DNA of 64,000 bases from Paenibacillus sp. FSL R5-0341 (GTDB lineage: Bacteria; Bacillota; Bacilli; Paenibacillales; Paenibacillaceae). Under the pieces are notes generated by a model. It did not search any database and was not told the DNA's origin. It saw nothing but the letters and a program-made list of their open reading frames with translations. Shown here piece by piece: positions 57,277 through 64,000 of the stretch. Position numbers and translations under genes: made by a program. Every line of letters begins with the position of its first letter. Position 1 is the stretch's first letter. The stretch is taken from positions 1,674,001-1,738,000 of the forward strand of contig NZ_CP150241.1 of NCBI RefSeq assembly GCF_037975235.1, written 5' to 3'.

Positions 57277-57387
57277 ATCGTAGTGTCAGTGTGAATGTTC
57301 TTTAGTTCAATTGATGTGGTTTCAGATTCATTTAAGCTACTCGGCCTAATATGGCTTTAAGAACTTAGATGAAGAGGTGAGCTTCAC

Positions 57388-58401
57388 ATGATGAAGATCT
57401 ATGAGAAACCAACCCGGAAAGACCCACATAAACGACCGATCTCCCCAAGAAAGCGCAGATGGTTCATCATCACACTTGTCAGTGTACTCGTGGTAGGTGG
57501 AATCCTGTATAGTCTGGCTGACCGTTACCTGATCCGGCATGTGCAAGTTGTTGTAGCGGATGAGAACACGGCAACGGCAACAACGGGCACCGACAATGAT
57601 TCCAGCAATACTTCGACCACCGCAACTGAAGTGAATGCAACGTCAGATGATTGGAATTATTCGAGTGATGATATGAAAGTCAGTATTGAAAAGGTACAGA
57701 CTGGTTCAGGCTCGGATCAGATTACGTATTATGTTGCTGATGTTCAGCTAACGGATGCAAGTAGCCTGCGAACTGCGCTGGCAGATAATAGTTTTGGTAC
57801 TAACATTACCGAGAATACGTCAGAGATTGCCGCTGCCAACAATGCGATCTTTGCCATTAATGGTGACTACTACGGATTCCGCGATGATGGTGTCATTATC
57901 CGCAATGGAACATTGTATCGAGACAGCCCAACGCGGGATGCACTTGCCCTGTTCAACGACGGAACGATGAAAACTTATAACGAGAACGAGATTTCTTCCT
58001 CGGAACTGCTGGCTGAAGGTGCAACCAATACACTATCCTTTGGGCCCATTCTGATCCAGGATGGCGAGATCGTCAGTGAATTTAGCAGTGTGAAAATCGA
58101 TAACAACTTCGGCAACCGTTCCATCCAGGATGCGAATCCAAGAACAGCGATCGGCATGATTGCTCCGAATCATTACGTCTTTGTGGTGGTGGACGGACGG
58201 CAGGACGACAGCCGTGGCATGACCTTGGCAGAACTGGCTGATGTCATGAAAGGCCTCGGAGCAACTGAAGCCTACAATCTGGACGGCGGCGGTTCATCCA
58301 CGATGTATTTTATGGGCAGAGTCGTCAATAATCCGCTGGGGCGTAACCAGGAACGTGGCGTAAGTGACATTCTATATCTGACGGAGGGACAAGGATCATG
58401 A
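57388..58401 (+). CDS. Phosphodiester glycosidase (NAGPA-domain) protein
   Basis: A 337-residue protein; AGAGGTGAGCTTCAC precedes ATG. A basic N-terminus of 30 residues, TM at about 32-52 and a T/S-rich stalk anchor an extracellular NAGPA domain (about 115-335): AINGDYYGFRDDGVIIRNG near 152-170 and the end motif YNLDGGGSSTMYFMG near 300-315. The family cleaves phosphodiester-linked sugars, and Bacillus members act on wall or exopolysaccharide. The next gene, a glycosyltransferase, overlaps by four bases (ATGA). Confidence 0.9.
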   Translation: MMKIYEKPTRKDPHKRPISPRKRRWFIITLVSVLVVGGILYSLADRYLIRHVQVVVADENTATATTGTDNDSSNTSTTATEVNATSDDWNYSSDDMKVSIEKVQTGSGSDQITYYVADVQLTDASSLRTALADNSFGTNITENTSEIAAANNAIFAINGDYYGFRDDGVIIRNGTLYRDSPTRDALALFNDGTMKTYNENEISSSELLAEGATNTLSFGPILIQDGEIVSEFSSVKIDNNFGNRSIQDANPRTAIGMIAPNHYVFVVVDGRQDDSRGMTLAELADVMKGLGATEAYNLDGGGSSTMYFMGRVVNNPLGRNQERGVSDILYLTEGQGS

Positions 58402-59411
58402 CGATATTAATTCCATCATATGAACCCGATGTACGTTTACTGAATCTTGTTCTGCAACTGCAGACATTCAAACTTGGACCCATTGTGATTGTGGATGATG
58501 GTAGCGGCCACGGTTACCGTGGAATTTTTGAAACGGCAGAAGCCTATGGCTGTACGGTCTTGACACATCCTGTCAATCTGGGTAAGGGCAGGGCGTTGAA
58601 GACAGGATTTCAGTATATTAAGGAGTACGGACCTCAGGGCGGTGTGGTATGCGCAGATAGTGACGGACAGCATCTCCCACACGATATTAAGCGTATCTTC
58701 GAAGTGCTACTCGCACAGACGACACCAGGAATTGTACTCGGCAGCCGTCGCTTCAGTGGTAAAATTCCAGCACGCAGCCGTTTTGGCAACACAGTCACAC
58801 GGGCGGTCTTTTCCCTCACGACAGGTACCAAAGTATATGACACGCAGACCGGTCTACGCGGTTTTCCTTACGCCATGCTGGACTGGTTGAACCAGATTTC
58901 AGGAGATCGGTTTGAATACGAGATGAACATGCTGTTAACGGCACACAAGGAAGGGTATGAAATTACGGAGGAGTTCATAGATACGGTGTATCTGGATCAC
59001 AATGAGTCCTCCCATTTTCGCCCGCTGGTCGATTCATTCCGGATCTATATGCCAATCCTGATGTTCAGCACATCTTCGGTGCTGTCCGCTCTGATTGATT
59101 TTGGATTACTGTTCGTTATCCAATATTTCACACACAATCTGTTTCTGTCGGTTGTTGCAGCAAGACTGTGCAGCTCCATCTTCAACTATACGATTAATCG
59201 GAAGTACGTGTTCACCGTCGGACGAACCTCGAAGGTGCGGCAGTCTTTGCCAAAATATTTCTCGCTCGTCTTACTGGTGCTGCTATTAAACTACGGTTTA
59301 CTGTATTTTTATAATGAAAAACTAATTATCCCGCTGCTCGCAGCCAAGCTATTGACCGAGGTGTCCATCTTCCTATTCAGCTATTGGGCGCAGCGCAGAT
59401 TTGTCTATTAA
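58398..59411 (+). CDS. GT2 glycosyltransferase fused to GtrA-like membrane domain
   Basis: A 337-residue protein. The N-terminal GT2 domain (1-210) has IVDDGS near 32-37, VNLGKGRALKTGF near 62-74 and DSDGQH near 90-95 (the metal DxD), with ETNM-like YEMNMLLTAHKEG near 175. The C-terminal 110 residues form four TM helices of the GtrA type (LIDFGLLFVIQYF, FNYTINRKYVF). Such fusions make and flip polyprenyl-phosphate sugars. Coupling to the NAGPA gene suggests decoration and trimming of one wall polymer. Confidence 0.9.
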   Translation: MTILIPSYEPDVRLLNLVLQLQTFKLGPIVIVDDGSGHGYRGIFETAEAYGCTVLTHPVNLGKGRALKTGFQYIKEYGPQGGVVCADSDGQHLPHDIKRIFEVLLAQTTPGIVLGSRRFSGKIPARSRFGNTVTRAVFSLTTGTKVYDTQTGLRGFPYAMLDWLNQISGDRFEYEMNMLLTAHKEGYEITEEFIDTVYLDHNESSHFRPLVDSFRIYMPILMFSTSSVLSALIDFGLLFVIQYFTHNLFLSVVAARLCSSIFNYTINRKYVFTVGRTSKVRQSLPKYFSLVLLVLLLNYGLLYFYNEKLIIPLLAAKLLTEVSIFLFSYWAQRRFVY

Positions 59412-59420
59412 CCTGAAGAG

Positions 59421-59450
59421 AGTGAGCCTATGGCTTGCTCTTTTTTTTGG
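59421..59450 (+). terminator. Rho-independent terminator
   Basis: GAGTGAGCC-TAT-GGCTTGCTC with two G-U pairs and a T9 tract, directly after the GT2-GtrA gene. Confidence 0.88.
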
Positions 59451-59546
59451 TTGAAACGGTTTCATATGCACCCTGTTATAGGGTACGATGGAGAAGAGTG
59501 AACGCAAAGCAGTGATCACAGATCAAGGTGAAATGGACGTGAATCG

Positions 59547-59873
59547 ATGTTGAATCGAGTGCGCAAGGACTTGCGTTATTACCTTCAGGAGCATCAGGAT
59601 CGGAACAACCGCATTTTGCATTATTTCGCGTTTTTGTCGGCCTTTGTGGCATGGATTTTTTTGTTTATTGATATCAAAGTCACGCTACTACTCGCCGTCT
59701 TCCATTACGTTTTATCCTGGATTGGGCACTTCTATTATGAAGGTAATAAACCCGCAGCTTTTCGTTATCCTCATATCGGCTTTTATGCCGGGTTTACCTG
59801 GTTTTTCATGAAGACAATGGAGATCATAACCCGCAAGGATATCATTCGTCCGTGGCTTGACCAATCAGAGTGA
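59547..59873 (+). CDS. Mpo1-like (DUF962/YGL010w) membrane protein
   Basis: A 108-residue protein with three short hydrophobic segments. Family marks are HQDRNNRILHYFAFLSAFVA (His near 16 and 25), the WIGHFYYEGNKPAAF block near 60-74 and the end RPWLD. Yeast Mpo1 is an iron-dependent dioxygenase of 2-hydroxy fatty acids, using conserved His residues visible here. Bacterial members are little studied. Confidence 0.85.
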   Translation: MLNRVRKDLRYYLQEHQDRNNRILHYFAFLSAFVAWIFLFIDIKVTLLLAVFHYVLSWIGHFYYEGNKPAAFRYPHIGFYAGFTWFFMKTMEIITRKDIIRPWLDQSE

Positions 59874-59961
59874 ACTGAATGTGAATAGGAAGATAAGTGA
59901 GAAGTTCGAGTGTAAATATTCTTTAGTTAAACTTATATAAATTAAAGGTGGGAGGTTGATT

Positions 59962-60672
59962 ATGTATCTTCGTAGTGTGGAACTCCTGTCGGCCAAGATC
60001 GAGAATCGAGACCAATACCCTTTTGACATACCCACGATACAATCCTTGGAACGTTTGGAGTTTACGAATAACATTACTTTTTTTGTAGGTGAAAATGGTT
60101 CTGGGAAATCTACGCTGCTGGAAGGCATCGCTCATCAATGTGGATTCAATACCGCAGGGGGCGGCAGGAATAATGCTTATGAGACACATGCTTCGGAATC
60201 CTCGCTCGGGAATTATCTAAGATTGGCATGGTTGCCCAAAATAACGAATGGCTTCTTCATGCGCTCTGAATCTTTCTATCAGTTTGCATCACATGTGGAT
60301 GAGATGCCGGAGTCGCTTCAATATTATGGCGGGCGTTCATTACATGAACAATCGCATGGAGAATCTTTTCTCAACCTGTTCGTCAACCGCTTTAGTTCCA
60401 AAGGCATCTATCTGCTCGACGAGCCCGAGGCTGCTTTATCACCAGCAAGACAGCTCTCCTTGTTGCGTATTCTCCACGATCTGTCAGGCACTTCGCAATT
60501 CATTATTGCGACGCACTCACCCATTCTGCTGGGGTATCCGGGGGCGGAAATTTTAAGTTTTGACGATAGCGATATTCAAGAGGTAGCCTATGAGGATACC
60601 GATCACTATCAGATTACCCGTAGCTTTCTGGAGAACCGCGACCGGATGCTGAATGAATTATTTAAGGATTAA
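59962..60672 (+). CDS. AAA-family ATPase (SMC/RecF-like, AAA_23/AAA_21)
   Basis: ATG 59962 follows GGTGGGAGGTTGATT, giving 236 residues. Walker A FVGENGSGKSTLLEG near 42-56, Walker B GIYLLDEPEAALSPARQLSLL near 151-171 and an ABC-type switch His IATHSPILLGY near 185-195. The signature GRSLHEQSHGESFLNLF near 125-141 stands in for the LSGG. It is a stand-alone ATPase without a nuclease partner next door. Related small proteins are common and uncharacterised. Confidence 0.88.
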   Translation: MYLRSVELLSAKIENRDQYPFDIPTIQSLERLEFTNNITFFVGENGSGKSTLLEGIAHQCGFNTAGGGRNNAYETHASESSLGNYLRLAWLPKITNGFFMRSESFYQFASHVDEMPESLQYYGGRSLHEQSHGESFLNLFVNRFSSKGIYLLDEPEAALSPARQLSLLRILHDLSGTSQFIIATHSPILLGYPGAEILSFDDSDIQEVAYEDTDHYQITRSFLENRDRMLNELFKD

Positions 60673-60745
60673 GTTAAGTTTTCCGTGTAAGCAAGGGAAT
60701 TTACTAAGCCATAAGGCGCAAAATTTATTTGTGAGGAGAGATGGG

Positions 60746-61234
60746 ATGAAAGTAGGTTTGCTTATTGTTGATATGCAAGAGAGTATTGTGCGTAAAAAGA
60801 TGGACCAGACTTCGATAGACCATGCCTGTGAGTACATTAACCATGTGGCTAACGTGCTGCGATTGAATGAACATGTGGTCGTTCACGTTCAGGATGTGGA
60901 GGGAATGGAGGAGGCCAAACCGGAAGAGTATCGTATTATTCCCGAGGTGGATGTGACTGAGAAGGATCTCACCGTTACCAAGGAAGCTTCCAATGCCTTC
61001 TGGCAAACTGATCTGGAGCAGGTGTTGAAGAGTCATGGAATTGAATTAGTGATCATCGCCGGGTTTGCTGCGGAGGAATGTGTTCTATTTACGTACAACG
61101 GAGCAATGGAGCGAGGATTCCGTCCGGTGATGTTGCAAAACGGAATTCTTAGCACCCATCCCGAAGCGGTGACTTCAACGTACAGAGATCGCAATGTGAT
61201 TTCATATCCTGTGGTTGATTATCTGATTCAATAA
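60746..61234 (+). CDS. Isochorismatase-like cysteine hydrolase
   Basis: ATG 60746 (GGAGAGATGGG upstream) gives 162 residues. An open extension upstream is unsupported. The Asp-Lys-Cys triad appears as LLIVDMQ (Asp9), VTKEASNAFW (Lys near 80) and FAAEECVLFTYNGA (Cys near 112). Members hydrolyse amides such as nicotinamide or ureidomalonate-type compounds. The substrate cannot be predicted. Confidence 0.9.
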   Translation: MKVGLLIVDMQESIVRKKMDQTSIDHACEYINHVANVLRLNEHVVVHVQDVEGMEEAKPEEYRIIPEVDVTEKDLTVTKEASNAFWQTDLEQVLKSHGIELVIIAGFAAEECVLFTYNGAMERGFRPVMLQNGILSTHPEAVTSTYRDRNVISYPVVDYLIQ

Positions 61235-61266
61235 GTGTTGGCTACATGCCAGTGGAGGTGATGGTT

Positions 61267-61503
61267 ATGAACGTGCTTAACGTTGCTTTTGTCCTATTGA
61301 TCTCATTGGCAGGAGTTGTTTTCGGTGTTCAGGGGTTGAAGAAAAAATCTCCAGTCATGATGTATATCAGTGTAATATTTATTTTCGTTCCTATACTTCT
61401 TTTCATGGATTGGTTGACGTTCTTACCTTTTATCGCTCCCGCAGCGCTTGCCAGTGGATACTTGGTGAAAAATAAAGATAAGACCAGTAATCGGACTCTG
61501 TAG
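61267..61503 (+). CDS. Small three-TM hypothetical membrane protein
   Basis: ATG 61267 is preferred: GTGGAGGTGATG lies directly upstream, and starts at 61246 or 61261 fall within or before it. The 78-residue protein has hydrophobic segments at about 4-22, 32-46 and 50-68. A KNKDKTSNRTL tail. No family recognised. The terminator overlaps its stop codon. Confidence 0.65.
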   Translation: MNVLNVAFVLLISLAGVVFGVQGLKKKSPVMMYISVIFIFVPILLFMDWLTFLPFIAPAALASGYLVKNKDKTSNRTL

Positions 61504-61517
61504 GGAGTCTTTTTTTT
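61494..61517 (+). terminator. Rho-independent terminator overlapping a stop codon
   Basis: GACTC (61494-61498), six-base loop, GAGTC (61505-61509) and T8. The stop codon TAG at 61501-61503 is in the loop. Confidence 0.75.
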
Positions 61518-61696
61518 GTACAAATGTTCATGTCCACTTTGAAAGAAAAGGTTACTTCATGGTTTAAACCAAACTTTGCCTATATCTGCTTGGGTTGAAA
61601 CGATATATTGAGAACAGGGGGCAGCAAGCTCGTTGTGGATATCGGCAAAGTCGTGTATGGATCACTGACCAAATCATTAACAAAGGGAGATGTGGA

Positions 61697-62218
61697 ATGA
61701 AGATGAATGTACAAATTACGAGTATTTTGCCAGAGCAGAAGGAATTGTTTCTCAACCTGTACAACTTGTATTTATATGATCTGTCTGAATTTTCTGGTGA
61801 GGATCTACTTGAAGAGGGGAAATATGATCCAACGAACACCTATCTATATCTGGAACGCGATGAATTACATCCGTTTTTGATTCAGTATGAAGGGAAGGTT
61901 ATTGGATTCGTACTGGTGTGCTCACCTCCATATGTGCCGAAAGATGTGGATTATACGGTGCAAGAGCTGTTCCTGGTCAAAAAGTATCGCGGACAGGGAC
62001 TGGCAGCACAAGCGGTTGACTTGGTTTTTGCTCAATTTGAGGGCATATTCCAAGTAGAACAGCTTGTCAACAATACGGCAGCAGTTTCGTTCTGGAAAAG
62101 ATATTATGAGCAACATCAGATTGAATATACCGAGTCTGAATATAGCATTGAGATTGACAACATCGCTGGCAGCCACCTGATTTTGTCCCAGACTTTTGTG
62201 CGTGGAAGAGAGGAATAA
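61697..62218 (+). CDS. GNAT acetyltransferase
   Basis: ATG 61697 behind AAAGGGAGATGTGGA gives 173 residues. Upstream open frame is not supported. The GNAT core is EGKVIGFVLVCSPPY near 60-74, then the acetyl-CoA pyrophosphate loop VKKYRGQGLAAQAVDLVFAQ near 94-113 (R-G-x-G-x-A) and NNTAAVSFWKRYY near 128-140. Ser- and acid-rich beginning (LYLYDLSEFSGEDL). Substrate unknown. Confidence 0.9.
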   Translation: MKMNVQITSILPEQKELFLNLYNLYLYDLSEFSGEDLLEEGKYDPTNTYLYLERDELHPFLIQYEGKVIGFVLVCSPPYVPKDVDYTVQELFLVKKYRGQGLAAQAVDLVFAQFEGIFQVEQLVNNTAAVSFWKRYYEQHQIEYTESEYSIEIDNIAGSHLILSQTFVRGREE

Positions 62219-62242
62219 TATTTAAATTAGAAGGTGATTAGC

Positions 62243-62653
62243 TTGTTTATTATCGTAGCAACCAAGGGGGACTTGAAGTGGGTTTCGGGTGTCTTTCAGG
62301 CAGAAGATGTAGCTAGACAGTACATGGATCTTATACCTGAAGAGCTTAAAGAATACCAGGAAATCATTCAGGTAGAGAACATCACATATCCTTTTTATAT
62401 TATAGAGCGTCAGGAATCTCCATTTAGGTTTCTCGGCAAAGCTGAAGTGATCTCACTTTTCGATCATACGGATATATCAGAGGACGAAGATGAGGTGCAC
62501 TTTAATATCTACACGATCGATTTCGACTATAGACCGAAGAAACCAGGTACAGACTATATGGGCACACTTAGACATGATCATGTGACCAATGACTTTATAG
62601 AGAGGTATCGTGAAGAAGGATTAGCGTTTCTGAGTAAACGAAGGATTTTCTAA
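62243..62653 (+). CDS. Hypothetical protein
   Basis: TTG 62243 behind AGAAGGTGATTAGC is the preferred start, giving 136 residues. GTG 62234 is inside the ribosome site. The product is acidic and soluble: LFIIVATKGDLKWVSGVFQA, an EIIQVENITYPFYIIERQE middle and a DYRPKKPGTDYMGTL loop near the end. No family recognised. It follows the GNAT gene by 24 bases and is probably co-transcribed. Confidence 0.65.
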   Translation: MFIIVATKGDLKWVSGVFQAEDVARQYMDLIPEELKEYQEIIQVENITYPFYIIERQESPFRFLGKAEVISLFDHTDISEDEDEVHFNIYTIDFDYRPKKPGTDYMGTLRHDHVTNDFIERYREEGLAFLSKRRIF

Positions 62654-62898
62654 TGTCATGGATGCGACGATGTCGTGTCCATTTTGTTCTATGTGTAAAT
62701 CGAATTGTGATAGAGCTTACGTGAGAAATGTTTACTGTGGAAACTGAAAAAAATATGCGACAAACTCTTAAATGTCCTGGATTTTAAACGGCAGAAAACT
62801 GGATTTCAATTAACATATACTATTGCTGATCTTTGTGTTAAGTTGAGTGAATACCAATAAGATCCAGTAATCATACTATGAGTGAGAGGACTAATATC

Positions 62899-64000
62899 AT
62901 GAATTGTGCTAAAAAGCTTGTGACCACTCTATTGATTACAGTTATGTTGTTTTCATCGTTTAATGTAGTATTTGGTGCCGCCGCGTCTTCGGTATCAGAC
63001 ATCGAGGGAAACTGGGCAGAAAGCCAGATCACGAAATGGATCGACAAAGGTTTTATTCATGGTTATGAAGATGGCAGCTTTAAACCGAACAATACCATAA
63101 CTAGAGCAGAGTTTTTCTCATTGGTTAATCGTTCATATGGATTTACTGAAACAGCATCTGTATCCTTCAAGGATGTTACTTCATCTAACTGGGCATATGC
63201 TGAGGTTTCCAAAGCTGTAAAAGCTGGATACATAAAGGGTTATAGGGACGGTACAATCGGTGCCAATAAACCCATTAGTAGACAAGAAGTTGCAGTTATT
63301 ATCAATGATCTTCTAGATCTATCGAATGAAACTAGTACTGGGGAGCACTTTACGGATTCGAGTGCAATAGCTTCATGGGCTAAAAATTCGGTGGATGCTA
63401 CTGTAGCTAAAGGGATCTTGCAGGGCTACGATAATAACTTCAACCCGAATAAACCGATTACTCGTGCTGAAGCAGTCGTTGCGCTGGATCGTTCAGTGAA
63501 TGCAAGAGCAACGGATTACAGCTTAGCTGGAACATATGGCCCTGAGGCGGGAACGCAGACCATTGATGGGGATGTGCTCATTAGCGCGGCTGGGGTTACA
63601 TTGAAGAATATGATCATCAAAGGGAACCTATTATTTAGTGAAGGTATCCAAGAAGGAGATGTACACCTTACGAATGTTACGATTAAAGGTGTGACACGGG
63701 TAGAGGGTGGGGGCGTTAGTACCATCTATTTAAAAAATACCATGGCATCTACCCTTATCGTTGATAAGACAAAGGGGCCCGTTCTCATTATTGTAGAAGG
63801 TTCAACGACAGTAGGAGAAGTAACCATTCAATCCCCTGCTACGCTACAAGAATCGGATACTACGGGGAATGGTTTCGGCAAGATTACGTTATCTGAGCGA
63901 TTACCTGTGGGTTCGAAAGTGGGTTTAAAAGGAACATTTGATTCCTTAACCGTTAAAGGCAGCGGGGTTCAGGTGGATATTCCTGAAGGCCGTATTAAGG
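62899..64000 (+). CDS. SLH-domain surface protein (5' part; runs off the window)
   Basis: ATG 62899 opens a frame still open at the window end (367 codons). Signal peptide residues 1-28 (LVTTLLITVMLFSSFNVVFGA). Three SLH repeats follow: about 33-75 (WAESQITKWIDKGFIHGYED), 93-135 (WAYAEVSKAVKAGYIKGYRD) and 155-195 (WAKNSVDATVAKGILQGYD), each with the ITRAE-type end. They hold the protein to pyruvylated wall polymer. Beyond residue 205, short beta repeats (GDVLISAAGVTLKNMIIKG, GDVHLTNVTIKG) suggest a right-handed beta-solenoid. Confidence 0.92.
   Translation, partial: MNCAKKLVTTLLITVMLFSSFNVVFGAAASSVSDIEGNWAESQITKWIDKGFIHGYEDGSFKPNNTITRAEFFSLVNRSYGFTETASVSFKDVTSSNWAYAEVSKAVKAGYIKGYRDGTIGANKPISRQEVAVIINDLLDLSNETSTGEHFTDSSAIASWAKNSVDATVAKGILQGYDNNFNPNKPITRAEAVVALDRSVNARATDYSLAGTYGPEAGTQTIDGDVLISAAGVTLKNMIIKGNLLFSEGIQEGDVHLTNVTIKGVTRVEGGGVSTIYLKNTMASTLIVDKTKGPVLIIVEGSTTVGEVTIQSPATLQESDTTGNGFGKITLSERLPVGSKVGLKGTFDSLTVKGSGVQVDIPEGRIK

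Noticed and set aside
1..64000. CRISPR arrays, tRNA or rRNA genes
   Set aside because: No regularly spaced direct repeats and no tRNA-like TTCGA/CCA features or rRNA sequence were recognised.

Overview
The window reads as chromosomal DNA of a Paenibacillus or close relative. The reasons are Gram-positive ribosome binding sites (AAAGGAGG-like) with frequent TTG and GTG starts, YesM/YesN-type two-component regulation of an LplA/B/C-like sugar ABC transporter, an AraC regulator fused to a siderophore-binding domain, a FusB/EF-G-binding protein, an SLH-domain surface protein, and long palindromic interspersed repeats of the kind common in Paenibacillus. No rRNA, tRNA, CRISPR array, transposase or phage structural gene was recognised. 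The species assignment is inference.

Layout. 1-6.2 kb: small DUF3885-like, membrane-anchored and hypothetical genes, a histidine phosphatase and a CPT-like P-loop kinase. 6.2-10 kb: a Fur-box-controlled iron cluster (siderophore-binding lipoprotein, FhuF-like ferric reductase, AraC regulator with a C-terminal siderophore-binding domain). 10.2-28 kb: a visibly AT-rich accessory region of small, mostly plus-strand genes, several resembling orphan immunity proteins, mixed with decayed genes (frameshifts, in-frame stops, C-terminal remnants). It also holds a secreted protein plus a four-TM protein, a class C serine hydrolase, a WXG100-type toxin with a downstream immunity candidate, and a reverse transcriptase resembling the Abi/DRT 'unknown group' RTs. 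A short degenerate motif (GAATGCAGGAACGTTATGTG-like) recurs just upstream of several genes here. 28-29.5 kb: an XRE regulator facing a Spo0E-like protein across a strong palindrome.

29.6-37.4 kb: a sugar uptake locus. Solute-binding lipoprotein, AraC-type response regulator and sensor kinase lie on the minus strand, divergent from two permeases. Two palindromic repeats sit in its gaps. 37.6-45 kb: a retropepsin-like two-gene unit (a decayed copy lies at 12 kb), a FusB-like protein with a promoter and attenuator-like leader, a quinone reductase facing HxlR and NUDIX genes, DUF4085, APH-like, DUF2262-like and SHOCT proteins. 45-50.3 kb: a zinc/cation exporter (CDF) with an ArsR/CzrA-like operator, next to a complete HssRS-HrtBA haem-sensing and haem-efflux set with an HssR-type direct repeat before hrtB.

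50.4-64 kb: mostly housekeeping and accessory enzymes: NUDIX, an alpha-CTD-like protein, DUF2569, histidine phosphatase, GNATs, a lone radical SAM protein, a translationally coupled NAGPA-domain protein and GT2-GtrA glycosyltransferase, an Mpo1-like protein, an AAA ATPase, an isochorismatase-like hydrolase, and the start of an SLH-domain protein that runs off the end.

Metal and haem themes recur (Fur/Btr-like iron uptake, CDF efflux, Hss/Hrt haem detoxification). The second theme is conflict and turnover: toxin, immunity-like genes, RT, and many gene remnants.
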